DNA from: Pseudomonas sp. BN102
GTDB lineage: Bacteria; Pseudomonadota; Gammaproteobacteria; Pseudomonadales; Pseudomonadaceae
Reading direction: 5' to 3'
Assembly: GCF_029871245.1 (NCBI RefSeq)
Contig: NZ_SSON01000078.1
Location: forward strand, 124,001-188,000
DNA length: 64,000 nt
The notes under the pieces are model-generated. The model saw only the letters and a list, made by a program, of their open reading frames with translations. It did not search any database and was not told where the DNA came from. The stretch's first letter is position 1, and the number at the start of each line of letters is the position of its first letter. Below are positions 30,834-38,106 of this stretch, one piece after another. The position numbers were made by a program, and so were the translations under genes.

Positions 30834-31577
30834 TTAGCTGAACTGCAAGACCCGCGCCATCGCCGAGGCGTTGTCCTCGGCGGTACGCATCATCTTCACG
30901 GAAAGCTCGAACTGGCGGGACAGCGAAAGGATCGCGGTCATCTCTTCCACGGCGTTGACGTTGCTCGCCTCGAGAAAGCCCGAGGTCAAGCGCACATTGG
31001 CGTCGGCCTGCACCGCCTGCTGCGGGTCCTTGATGCGGATCAGGCCATCGCTGCCCTTCTCCAGCTGCTTCGGATCGGGGTTGACCAGTTTGATGCGGTC
31101 CACCTCGGCCACCACGTTGGGGTTCTCGCCCAGGGCGCGGATGCTGATGGTGCCGTCCTGGCCGATCTCCACCTTCTGCTCCGGCGGGATGGCGATGGGA
31201 CCGGCATTGCCCATGACCGGCAAACCGTTGCCGGTACGCAGCTGGCCAAGGGCGTCGATCTGAAGGCTGGCGGTGCGCACATAGGCTTCGCTGCCATCGG
31301 GTGCCTGCACGGCGACCCAGCCCTCCCCTTCGATGGCCACATCCAGGTCGCGGCCGGTCTCCTGCAGGGCGCCGGGGGTGAAGTCAGTGCCGGGGCGCTC
31401 GGTCATGGCATAGACCCGCGACGGGAAGCTGTCGCCGAACACCGGCATGGAACGCGCCTGCTCGAAGTCGCGGCGGAATCCGGTGGTGGAGATGTTCGCC
31501 AGGTTATTGGCGTGGGCGCGTTGAGCCAGGCTGTTCTGGCTGGCCCCGCTCATCGCGACGTAAAGCATCTTGTCCAT
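30834..31577 (-). CDS. flgF: Flagellar proximal rod protein FlgF
   Basis: FlgF of 247 residues. It starts MDKMLYVAMSGASQNSLAQR followed by ANNLANISTTGFRRD, and ends with NVNAVEEMTAILSLSRQFEL, as expected for a rod protein. The ATG at 31577 has a GGAGAG site; upstream in-frame starts lie within the promoter region. It is the first gene of flgFGHIJKL, with a sigma54-type promoter 50-65 bases upstream. Confidence 0.96.
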   Translation of the reverse strand: MDKMLYVAMSGASQNSLAQRAHANNLANISTTGFRRDFEQARSMPVFGDSFPSRVYAMTERPGTDFTPGALQETGRDLDVAIEGEGWVAVQAPDGSEAYVRTASLQIDALGQLRTGNGLPVMGNAGPIAIPPEQKVEIGQDGTISIRALGENPNVVAEVDRIKLVNPDPKQLEKGSDGLIRIKDPQQAVQADANVRLTSGFLEASNVNAVEEMTAILSLSRQFELSVKMMRTAEDNASAMARVLQFS

Positions 31578-31625
31578 GAATCTCTCCGAGTGGGCGTTGC
31601 CGCCCTTGGCTCTTTGCCTGGTACT

Positions 31626-31642
31626 CAGCAAGCGTCGTGCCA
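31626..31642 (-). promoter_or_regulatory. Predicted sigma54 (-24/-12) promoter of flgFGHIJKL
   Basis: The minus-strand site TGGCACGACGCTTGCTG matches the sigma54 consensus (TGGCACG-N4-TTGCT) at every fixed position. It lies about 49 bases upstream of flgF and downstream of a terminator that ends the flgBCDE unit, so flgF begins a separate transcript. Confidence 0.85.
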
Positions 31643-31684
31643 ACCCCGGATATCAATCATAAGACATTGAAATAAAAGGCATTT

Positions 31685-31714
31685 ATAGAAAAGAAAAGGC
31701 CTCTTTCGAGGCCT
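31685..31714 (-). terminator. Rho-independent terminator of flgBCDE
   Basis: On the minus strand AGGCCTC and GAGGCCT form a 7-bp stem with a GAAA loop, followed by TTTTCTTTTCT. It lies about 216 bases after the flgE stop and just before the flgF promoter. Confidence 0.85.
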
Positions 31715-31746
31715 GACAGACGCGCTGGCGGCGAGGGGCTGCCGCC

Positions 31747-31768
31747 AGCGGCAAGGGGATTTGCCGCC
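31747..31768. repeat. AGCGGCAAGGG-TTTGCCGC hairpin repeat
   Basis: A short hairpin (GGCAA/TTGCC) within AGCGGCAAGGGGATTTGCCG. Nearly the same 21-base sequence occurs at 35227-35247 upstream of flgB. It is one of several consecutive hairpins between the flgE stop and the flgF promoter, including GCTGGCGGC/GCCGCCAGC at 31724-31749 and a perfect palindrome GGAGCCCGCGGGCTCC at 31770-31785. Confidence 0.6.
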
Positions 31769-31793
31769 TGGAGCCCGCGGGCTCCGTAGCACC

Positions 31794-31932
31794 GATGAGC
31801 TCGCGAGCTAGAGTCAGGCTAGGCGAAAGTGGCCCGAGGAAGCGGACTGGGCTCGCATCCGAGTTTACGACTGTAAATGAGCATTCCTCGGGCCACTTTC
31901 AACGACGCATGGCCGACGCGCAGCAGCTCATC
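31794..31932. repeat. Long hairpin repeat, copy 1 (end of flgE)
   Basis: An imperfect palindrome of about 139 bases overlapping the flgE stop. The outer arms GATGAGCT/AGCTCATC pair, then a perfect 17-bp inner stem (31825-31841 with 31884-31900) encloses a loop carrying TTTAC-GACT-GTAAA. Conserved sequence shared with copy 2 (62915-63058) is CAGGCTAGGCGAAA on the left, TGTAAATGAGCAT in the loop and TTTCAACGACGCATGGCCGA on the right; the stem sequences themselves differ between copies. Confidence 0.8.
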
Positions 31933-33475
31933 AACGCAGGTTGATGATGGTCTGGGTCACGGCGCTCTCCGTCTCGATGGTCTTGGCGTTGGCCTGGTAG
32001 TTGCGTTGGGCGACGATCAGGTTCACCAGCTGATCCGACAGGTCGACGTTGGAGTCTTCCAGTGCACCCGACTGGATGGAGCCCAGGGTTCCGGAGCCCG
32101 GCGGGTTACGCACCGGCTCTCCGGAGTCCGAGGACTGGATCCACTGGGTCTTGCCCACCGGCGCCAGCCCCTGGACGTTGGCGAAGTTCGCCAGGATGAC
32201 CTGCCCCTGGATCCGCGACTGGCCATTGGTATAGCGGGCGAAGATCTCGCCGGTGTCGCTGATCTCCACCCCCGCCAGCTCGCCGGTGGTGTAACCATCC
32301 TGGGCCACGCTGTTGACCGCGAAGGCGCTGGCGAACTGGGTCGCCTGGCGGAAATCCAGGTTGACGCCGGTGGCGTTGGCCTGCGCCCCGTTGGCGAGAA
32401 ACACCGGGTTCTGCTGACCATTGGAGGTGGAGGGGATCCAGCTTCTGATCTTGAGGGTGCCGTCGGCATTCCTTTCCCACACATCGGTCGGCTGCGGCGC
32501 CGGCATGGCAGGTACGGCATTCGGATCATAGGCCACGGGGTTGGTGGCGCCGATCGGCTGCAACTTGCCCACCGAGTCGAAGCTCAGGTTCGCGCTTACC
32601 GGGGTCTTGCCCGCTGCGGCGATGGCCGCGACCACGCTCTCGACCGTTGCCCCCGCCGCCGCTGCGGCATTGGTGGCGGCCGTCACCTGGGCCGGCAACA
32701 CCGTGGAGCCGGGACCGGACAGCGCCGACACAGCGGCAGCCACGCTGGCCGGCGTCGCCCCGCCGGCGCCGGCCGCGGTGGTGGCGGCCAGGTTGGCCAC
32801 GCCCGCCAACGGGTGGCTACCGTCGATGAGTACGTTCATCTGCCAGGCGTTCGGCCCGGTCTTGACGAAGTACTGAGTCATCACGTGGGAGTTGCCCTGG
32901 CTGTCGAAGATGTTGGTCGAGGTCGACGAGTTGTAGCTGGTCGGGTCCGTGGGACTGAAGGCATTGGTCGGCACGGCATTGGTCGAGTTCAGGTTGAAGC
33001 CCTGCGTCACGCTGCCGGTGGCCTTCGGGTCCTGGCTGTTGGTCTGGATCCTCAGGTTGCCGATCGAGCCGGTCTGCAGCACGCCGTTGGCGTCGGTGGT
33101 GTAGCCCTGCAGGTTGTAGCCGTAGTTGTCGACGATGTAGCCGCTGCGATCGGTGCCGAAATAACCCGCCCGGGAGTAGCTCAGGGCGCCGTTGTTGCTG
33201 ACCTGGAAGAAACCGTTGCCGTTGATGGCCATGTCCAGGGCATTCTGGGTGTAGTTGATGTTGCCCTGGTTGAACTGCTGGGAAACGCTCGACAGCAGCA
33301 CGCCGCTGCCCGTCGAGTTCTTGCCGCTGCCCAGCACCGAGGATGCATAGACGTCGGCGAACTCCGCACGGGATTGTTTGAATCCGGTGGTCCCGGCGTT
33401 GGCGATGTTGTTGCCGGTGACGTTGAGGTCCTTGTTGGCGGCGCGCAGGCCACTCAGCCCGATGTTGAAACTCAT
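31931..33475 (-). CDS. flgE: Flagellar hook protein FlgE
   Basis: FlgE of 514 residues, the hook subunit. The amino terminus [20 protein letters not shown] with [20 protein letters not shown], and the carboxy terminus [20 protein letters not shown], are conserved. About residues 226-290 form an Ala-rich stretch ([19 protein letters not shown] and further), which makes the protein longer than many FlgE proteins and probably lies in an exposed middle domain. It is the last gene of flgBCDE and its stop overlaps a long hairpin repeat. Confidence 0.95.
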   Translation of the reverse strand: MSFNIGLSGLRAANKDLNVTGNNIANAGTTGFKQSRAEFADVYASSVLGSGKNSTGSGVLLSSVSQQFNQGNINYTQNALDMAINGNGFFQVSNNGALSYSRAGYFGTDRSGYIVDNYGYNLQGYTTDANGVLQTGSIGNLRIQTNSQDPKATGSVTQGFNLNSTNAVPTNAFSPTDPTSYNSSTSTNIFDSQGNSHVMTQYFVKTGPNAWQMNVLIDGSHPLAGVANLAATTAAGAGGATPASVAAAVSALSGPGSTVLPAQVTAATNAAAAAGATVESVVAAIAAAGKTPVSANLSFDSVGKLQPIGATNPVAYDPNAVPAMPAPQPTDVWERNADGTLKIRSWIPSTSNGQQNPVFLANGAQANATGVNLDFRQATQFASAFAVNSVAQDGYTTGELAGVEISDTGEIFARYTNGQSRIQGQVILANFANVQGLAPVGKTQWIQSSDSGEPVRNPPGSGTLGSIQSGALEDSNVDLSDQLVNLIVAQRNYQANAKTIETESAVTQTIINLR

Positions 33476-33505
33476 CCGATTACTCCTTGCCGAATTTGCC
33501 GGCCG

Positions 33506-34192
33506 CTACTGACCGATGACCTGAACCTTGGAAAGGCCGACACTGCCGATGCCGGCGAGATTGAGCATCAGCTCGCCGCCGTTCTGACCCAGGGTGACGC
33601 TGTCGACGTTGGCCGGCAGCAGGGTGTAGAGCCCCTTGGTCTCGTCGCCGTACTGGGCCTGCGCCTCGAACTTGTAGGTGCCGGGCGGCATCAGATTGCC
33701 GTTGGAGTCCTTGCCGTCCCACATGAAGCTGACGCTGCCGGCGGACTGCTGACCCAGGTTGACGCGGTTCACCAGCGAGCCGTTGGTGTCATAGACGTTG
33801 GCCCAGACGTTGCTGCTGGACACCGGCAGCGTGGCGCTGGCCTTGAAGGTTTCGCTGGTGTCCACCACGGCCTTGTCGGTCGGGACTATCACCTTGCGGC
33901 CTACCAGGGACGAGGCCTGCAGGGCCTGGGACGACTGGTAGCCGGAAAGGAGCGAGCCCATGCTGGTGTTCAGCTTCTCGATACCTTCCACCTGGCTGAA
34001 CTGCGCCAGCTGGGCGATGAACTCGCCGTTCTCCTGGGGCGCCAGGGGGTCCTGGTTGTTCAGCTGGGCGACCAGCAGTTCGAGGAATTCGTTCTTGCCC
34101 AGCTCGTTGCTTTTCTTGGTTTCGGTGGTGCGGCTGTACTGGTCGAGCACCGACTGGGTGGTGTTGCTCGTGGATGCGCTGCTGACACTCAT
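33506..34192 (-). CDS. flgD: Flagellar hook assembly scaffold FlgD
   Basis: FlgD of 228 residues, the hook cap. The family core LGKNEFLELLVAQLNNQDPL followed by NGEFIAQLAQFSQVEGIEKL (about residues 30-75) is intact, and the carboxy-terminal FlgD tudor/Ig-like part has SVSFMWDGKDSNGNLMPPGT. It lies between flgC (19 bases) and flgE (30 bases). Confidence 0.96.
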   Translation of the reverse strand: MSVSSASTSNTTQSVLDQYSRTTETKKSNELGKNEFLELLVAQLNNQDPLAPQENGEFIAQLAQFSQVEGIEKLNTSMGSLLSGYQSSQALQASSLVGRKVIVPTDKAVVDTSETFKASATLPVSSSNVWANVYDTNGSLVNRVNLGQQSAGSVSFMWDGKDSNGNLMPPGTYKFEAQAQYGDETKGLYTLLPANVDSVTLGQNGGELMLNLAGIGSVGLSKVQVIGQ

Positions 34193-34211
34193 GCTGTTCC
34201 CTCGCTTCCTA

Positions 34212-34658
34212 TCACTGACCCAGGGTCAGCACCTTCTGCATCATCTGCTTGGCGGTGTTCATCATTTCCACGTTGGTCTGGAAGGACCGGCTGGCGGAGA
34301 TCATGTCTGCCATTTCCTCGACCACGTTGACGTTGGGGTAATAGACGTAACCTTCCGCATTGGCCGCCGGATGGTTCGGCTCATAGCGCGGGGTCAGGGT
34401 GCCCTGATCCTCGATCACGCCGAGCACCTGCACGCCGGCGCCGGACTGGTCGTCCCCGGCGAACAGCGAGCCGCGATCGCCGCCACCCAGGGAGTTCTGG
34501 AACATCGTGGCGAACACCGGGTGGCGCGCGCGGTAGGTCTGGTCGAGGCTGGAGGACACCGTCTCGGCGTTGGCGATGTTGCTGGAAATGGTGTTCAGCC
34601 GAGTGTTCTGCGCACTCATGCCGGTGCCGGCGATGTTGAAGATGCTGGACAGGGACAT
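34212..34658 (-). CDS. flgC: Flagellar proximal rod protein FlgC
   Basis: FlgC of 148 residues. It begins MSLSSIFNIAGTGMSAQNTR with LNTISSNIANAETV and ends NVVEEMADMISASRSFQTNV, both diagnostic for the rod family. The length is normal for FlgC. Cotranscribed with flgB, 14 bases upstream. Confidence 0.96.
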   Translation of the reverse strand: MSLSSIFNIAGTGMSAQNTRLNTISSNIANAETVSSSLDQTYRARHPVFATMFQNSLGGGDRGSLFAGDDQSGAGVQVLGVIEDQGTLTPRYEPNHPAANAEGYVYYPNVNVVEEMADMISASRSFQTNVEMMNTAKQMMQKVLTLGQ

Positions 34659-34672
34659 GGCTTGGCTCTCCG

Positions 34673-35080
34673 TTACTCGCCGCGCAGGGCGCTGATCAGC
34701 CCTTTGAACTTGCTGTTGAGGAAGGTGAAGCTGGCCTGGAATTGCATGGAGTTCTCGGTGTAATTCGACTGCTCCAGCTGGGCGTCCACGGTGTTCTGGT
34801 CGATAGCGGCCTGGAACGGAATGCGGTACTTCAGCTCGCCTTCACCCATTTCGAAACCGTCGGCGGCGATGTGGCGCTCGCTGGTACGGGTTGCCTGGAA
34901 GCTGCCGCGAGCGGCCTTCTCGGCCTGCTGGGCGAGCACACTGGCGAAGTCCAGGTCGCGAGCCTTGTAGTTCGGGGTATCGGCATTGGCGATGTTGTTG
35001 GCCAGCACCTCGCCGCGCTGGGCGCGGAAGCTGAGGGCTTGCTGGTGGATGCCGAGGGCCTTTTCGAAACTGATGCTCAT
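34673..35080 (-). CDS. flgB: Flagellar proximal rod protein FlgB
   Basis: FlgB of 135 residues. It starts MSISFEKALGIHQQALSFRA, with the motif LANNIANADTPNYKARDLDF typical of FlgB, and ends LNSKFKGLISALRGE. It is the first gene of flgBCDE, preceded by a consensus sigma54 promoter about 50 bases upstream. In several pseudomonads the gene upstream is cheR, which here lies 23 kb away at 58461-59288. Confidence 0.96.
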   Translation of the reverse strand: MSISFEKALGIHQQALSFRAQRGEVLANNIANADTPNYKARDLDFASVLAQQAEKAARGSFQATRTSERHIAADGFEMGEGELKYRIPFQAAIDQNTVDAQLEQSNYTENSMQFQASFTFLNSKFKGLISALRGE

Positions 35081-35127
35081 GGTCCGGAACCTTTGCCATT
35101 GGCAATCTGGGTTGCTTGCCAGAGATA

Positions 35128-35144
35128 CAGCAAGGGCCGTGCCA
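35128..35144 (-). promoter_or_regulatory. Sigma54 (-24/-12) promoter of flgBCDE
   Basis: The minus-strand site TGGCACGGCCCTTGCTG is an exact match to TGGCACG-N4-TTGCT. It lies about 48 bases upstream of flgB. FleR-dependent activation would be expected for this class III operon. Confidence 0.88.
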
Positions 35145-35219
35145 TTATTATTTTTCTTTAATTTTCAATGGCTTGATTAGAATCAGGGCGGCAATAAGCG
35201 GCAACAGGACGCTACCGGA

Positions 35220-35349
35220 GCGGCAAAGCGGCAAGGGTGTTTGCCGCTGCTTGCCGCCCGACTGGACGGCGAAAGGAGGACGGCCGTAGGGTGCGCTGCG
35301 CGCACCGGCCATTGCGCGCGAGGATTCCGTTGCGCACGGCGCACCCTGC
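35220..35349. repeat. Cluster of palindromic repeats upstream of flgB
   Basis: Between the flgB promoter and the flavoprotein terminator are stacked inverted repeats. At 35220-35256 GCGGCAAAGCGGCAA pairs with TTGCCGC-TGC-TTGCCGC, containing the 21-base sequence also seen at 31747-31768. At 35285-35306 and, inverted, at 35329-35349 are two GTAGGGTGCGC...GCGCACC units. The region has no convincing gene. Confidence 0.65.
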
Positions 35350-35381
35350 AAAAAGAAGAAGGCCGCCCTCGGGCGGCCTTC
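35350..35381 (-). terminator. Terminator of the flavodoxin-fold oxidoreductase gene
   Basis: On the minus strand AAGGCCGCC and GGCGGCCTT form a strong stem followed by CTTCTTTTT, 7 bases after the stop of the gene at 35388-36092. Confidence 0.85.
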
Positions 35382-35387
35382 CTGCAC

Positions 35388-36092
35388 TCATCGCGCCAGC
35401 GGGTACAAGCGCTCGTCGAACTGCTCCAGGCGGGGGAACTCCAGCGGCACCGCTCCCTCGAGCCCCTGCAGGCGCGCCTGATAAGAGCGCAGAAAATCCT
35501 GCCGCGCCTCGTTGCTGATATAGGGCACGTGCCAGGCCACGAAGGGCGGCAGGACTTCGAGGCCGACGTAGGCCAGGGTGCCGCGCAGCAGCGGGCGCAG
35601 CATGTCCTCCAGCGGGCCATGGATGGCGCCGTCGCCGAACATGTGTTCGCGCCCGCCCAGGGTCAGGCTCACCAATGCCTTCTTGCCGGCCAGGCCACCC
35701 TGGTCGTAGAAGCGCTTGCCGCCGTAGCAGACCCCGGACACCAGGACACGGTCGATCCAGCCCTTGAGCATGGCCGGCACCGAGAACCAGTAGAGCGGGA
35801 AGTTGAAGATCACGAGATCTGCCCAGAGGAGCTTGTCCAGCTCGGCCTGGATGTCTGCGGCGAGCCGCCCGGACTTGACGCCCTCGCGCTGCTCCAGGGC
35901 ATAGACCAGGTAGTCCGGGTTGGCGCGCTCGGAAAAGTCGGAGGCCGACGCCACCGGGTTCCAGTTCATCGCGTAGAGGTCCGAGACCTGGACCTGGTGC
36001 CCCTGCCCCTGCAGCGTTTCCACGGCCAGGTCGCGCAGGGCGCTGGTGAAGGATTGCGGCTCGGGATGCGCGTGGACGATCAATACATTCAT
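35388..36092 (-). CDS. NAD(P)H:quinone oxidoreductase-like flavoprotein
   Basis: A 234-residue flavodoxin-fold protein of the NQO1/MdaB-type family. It starts MNVLIVHAHPEPQSFTSALR, with the FMN/FAD phosphate-loop region HAHPEPQSFT, then WADLVIFNFPLYWFSVPAML, and LTLGGREHMFG near residue 165. These enzymes reduce quinones or similar acceptors with NAD(P)H; the substrate cannot be read from sequence. It is divergent from an Rrf2 regulator and preceded by a 39-codon ORF in the same direction. A similar gene is linked to aruHI in P. aeruginosa as far as I recall. Confidence 0.85.
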   Translation of the reverse strand: MNVLIVHAHPEPQSFTSALRDLAVETLQGQGHQVQVSDLYAMNWNPVASASDFSERANPDYLVYALEQREGVKSGRLAADIQAELDKLLWADLVIFNFPLYWFSVPAMLKGWIDRVLVSGVCYGGKRFYDQGGLAGKKALVSLTLGGREHMFGDGAIHGPLEDMLRPLLRGTLAYVGLEVLPPFVAWHVPYISNEARQDFLRSYQARLQGLEGAVPLEFPRLEQFDERLYPLAR

Positions 36093-36109
36093 GGTGATTT
36101 CTCGGGTTG

Positions 36110-36229
36110 CTAAATCTGGATGGCCAGGGGCCGGGCCTGGCCAGCCATGGCCCCGAGCTTGAGGAAGTCGCGGCACTCCAGCTGGAAGCCCTGGATTGCC
36201 TGAGTGATCTTGTTCCTGTTATCGCTCAT
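36110..36229 (-). CDS. Possible small ORF of 39 codons upstream of the flavoprotein gene
   Basis: The frame starts MSDNRNKITQAIQGF, continues with QLECRDFLKLGAMAG and ends LAIQI. It has an ATG with an AGGGG ribosome site 9 bases upstream and stops 17 bases before the next start, as in an operon. ECRDFLKLGAMAG resembles a Tat signal (S/T-RRxFLK) with the first Arg replaced by Cys, so it may be a remnant of an exported-protein signal, a leader peptide or a real small protein. Translation is not proven. Confidence 0.4.
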   Translation of the reverse strand: MSDNRNKITQAIQGFQLECRDFLKLGAMAGQARPLAIQI

Positions 36230-36288
36230 TGCAGTAACCCCTGTTCTGGTCAGAGAAAACGATTGGTGCCGGTGAGGTGCCGCGGCTT

Positions 36289-36319
36289 AATTGTTATCGC
36301 GATCGCAACATTAACAATT
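36289..36319. promoter_or_regulatory. Candidate operator (AATTGTTA-N15-TAACAATT) in the flavoprotein/rrf2 gap
   Basis: A perfect 8-base inverted repeat with a 15-base spacer lies in the 252-base gap between the small ORF and the rrf2 gene. A third AATTGTTA half-site is at 36418-36425, close to the rrf2 start. The divergent arrangement suggests autoregulation and control of the flavoprotein, but which protein binds is inferred. Confidence 0.5.
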
Positions 36320-36481
36320 GCCTGAGGCGAACTCCAGTGCTGGCAATTGCGTCTTTGTCGGTTCGTCCGCTGACTCGCCTTACCTTTGGCCGGCTGAAAT
36401 GGCCCGGGGCATTTACTAATTGTTATCCGGTCAATAACCTTTCACGTCCGCCCAACGCCCGCTGCGCCCGGAGCCTCCTGC

Positions 36482-36916
36482 ATGAGCCAGTCGACCCGCC
36501 TGATCACGGCGTCCTACATCCTCTCCTTCGTCGCCGCGAACGCGCCGCAGAAGCTGCGCACCGAAACCATCGCCAAATGGGTGAAGGTGCATCCCACGCG
36601 GGTGCGCAATCTGGTGTCGCAGTTGGTCAAGGCCGACATCCTGAAATCCCAGCGTGGCGCGGGCGGCGGCCTGACCCTGGCCCGCCCGCCGCAGCAGATC
36701 ACCTTGCGCGAGGTCTACGATGCGGTGCAGGAAAGCTCGCTGATCGCCGAGAAGATCGACGACCCCTTCTCCGGCATGGAAGACCACTGCAAGGTCCATG
36801 AAGTCTTCACCGGACTGTTCGCCATGCTCGAAGCCAATGTCCGCCTGGACCTGGAAAAGATCACCGCCGACCAGTTGTTCGTGGCCTTCGATACCCCCCG
36901 CGACGCGCAGGACTGA
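36482..36916 (+). CDS. Rrf2 family transcriptional regulator
   Basis: A 144-residue Rrf2 protein with an amino-terminal winged helix (residues about 1-65, TIAKWVKVHPTRVRNLVSQL then LKSQRGAGGGLTLARPP) and a dimerisation helix. IscR-type members carry three Cys for a 2Fe-2S cluster; this one has a single Cys (EDHCKVH), so Fe-S ligation as in IscR is unlikely. It may instead sense redox or an electrophile, like YwnA- or SaiR-type members. The start has a GGAG site 8 bases upstream. It probably controls the divergent flavoprotein. Confidence 0.87.
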   Translation: MSQSTRLITASYILSFVAANAPQKLRTETIAKWVKVHPTRVRNLVSQLVKADILKSQRGAGGGLTLARPPQQITLREVYDAVQESSLIAEKIDDPFSGMEDHCKVHEVFTGLFAMLEANVRLDLEKITADQLFVAFDTPRDAQD

Positions 36917-36926
36917 GGCGCGCACC

Positions 36927-38090
36927 TCAGCCCTCCCCCGCCGCGACCGGCTGCCGGCCCGCCAGGCGCTCGCGCACCAGCAGTGCCAGGACCAGGCCAC
37001 AGAGCGCGGAAAAGCCGTAGAGCGCGCGCCCACCGAACACCTCCATCGCCGCCCCGGCCAGTAGCGGCCCGATGCTGGAGCCCAGGCCGAAGCCCACCAG
37101 GAACAGCCCCGCCAACGACACCCGTTCCTGGCTCTCGACCCGTTCGTTGGCCAGCGCCAGGGCCAACGGGTAGAGCGAGAACTGCATCAGTCCGATGACG
37201 AAACCGCAGACCAGCAGCAGCGCCAAGGGTACCGGTGTCCACAACAACGGCAGGCAGGCGACGGCCAACAGCAGGGCGAACAGGCGGATCAGGCGTGGGC
37301 GCGCAAAGCGATCCGACAGCAGCCCCAGCGGGAACTGCGCGAGCAGGCCCGCCGCCAGGCACGACGCCATGAACAGGCCGACCATGGCCGCATCCATCCC
37401 TTGCTGGCTGGCGTAGACCGGCGCCAGGCCGTGGAAGGCGCCGGACAGCAGCCCAGTGACGACTATGGCCAGCAGCGCCTGCGGCACCCGCCGGACGAAG
37501 TGCAACGGCTGCAGGCTTGCCCTGGGCGCGACGGCCTGGGGCAACGGGCGCCGGGTGAAGGCGACCGGCACCAGGCAGAGGGCGAAGGCGATGGCCACCA
37601 GGTCGAGCAGCGCGCGGCTGGCGCCGCCGCCGAGGCCCAGCCCCAGCTGGCCGCCGATCAGGCCGAGGAAGGAGGCGGTCATGTACCAGGCCAGCACCTT
37701 GCCGCGCGACGCGGGCTCGACCTGCTCGTTGATCCAGCTCTCCAGCACCATGTACAGGCTCATCAGGGCCAGCCCGACGATGAAGCGCAATAGCAGCCAG
37801 AACGGCAGCCAGGTGCTGAAGTCATGGGCCAGGGTCACCGCTACCGCCAGCGCGCACGCCAGCGCATAGGCCCGCACATGGCCGATGCGGGCGATCAGCC
37901 AGTAGCCACTGAGCGCGCCCAGTACCAGGCCGAGGGCATTCACCGCCATCAGCGAGCCGATCAGGAAGTCGCCGGTGCCGAGGGCCAGGCTGCGCAGGGC
38001 CACCCAGGAATTGAGCAGCCCCGCCGCCACCTGCAGCAGCAAGGTGGCGAGGTACAGGGCCATGAAGGCCTGGGGCCTGGACGCCATCAT
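36927..38090 (-). CDS. MFS transporter (YcaD-like)
   Basis: A 387-residue protein with about 12 hydrophobic segments and the major facilitator motifs GSLMAVNALGLVLGALSGYW and LLAQFPLGLLSDRFARPRLI. It resembles the YcaD group. The start is ATG at 38090 or 38087; the reading frame open upstream of these overlaps aldehyde dehydrogenase and is not used. Its position at the end of the arginine cluster suggests it moves a related metabolite, but the substrate is unknown. It converges with rrf2. Confidence 0.85.
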   Translation of the reverse strand: MMASRPQAFMALYLATLLLQVAAGLLNSWVALRSLALGTGDFLIGSLMAVNALGLVLGALSGYWLIARIGHVRAYALACALAVAVTLAHDFSTWLPFWLLLRFIVGLALMSLYMVLESWINEQVEPASRGKVLAWYMTASFLGLIGGQLGLGLGGGASRALLDLVAIAFALCLVPVAFTRRPLPQAVAPRASLQPLHFVRRVPQALLAIVVTGLLSGAFHGLAPVYASQQGMDAAMVGLFMASCLAAGLLAQFPLGLLSDRFARPRLIRLFALLLAVACLPLLWTPVPLALLLVCGFVIGLMQFSLYPLALALANERVESQERVSLAGLFLVGFGLGSSIGPLLAGAAMEVFGGRALYGFSALCGLVLALLVRERLAGRQPVAAGEG

Positions 38091-38106
38091 CGCAGCGCGC
38101 CCGCCA

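Noticed and set aside
31866-31879. Fourth TetR-type site (TTTACGACTGTAAA)
   Set aside because: It belongs to the conserved loop of the long hairpin repeat, where the second copy has TTTACGCGTTGTAAA, so the match to ACGACTGT is coincidental.
31877-34330. An 817-codon plus-strand open frame across flgE and flgD
   Set aside because: It is antisense to well-supported hook genes; its composition (Gly, His, Gln, Arg rich) is the usual shadow of high-GC coding sequence. No ribosome site or domain.
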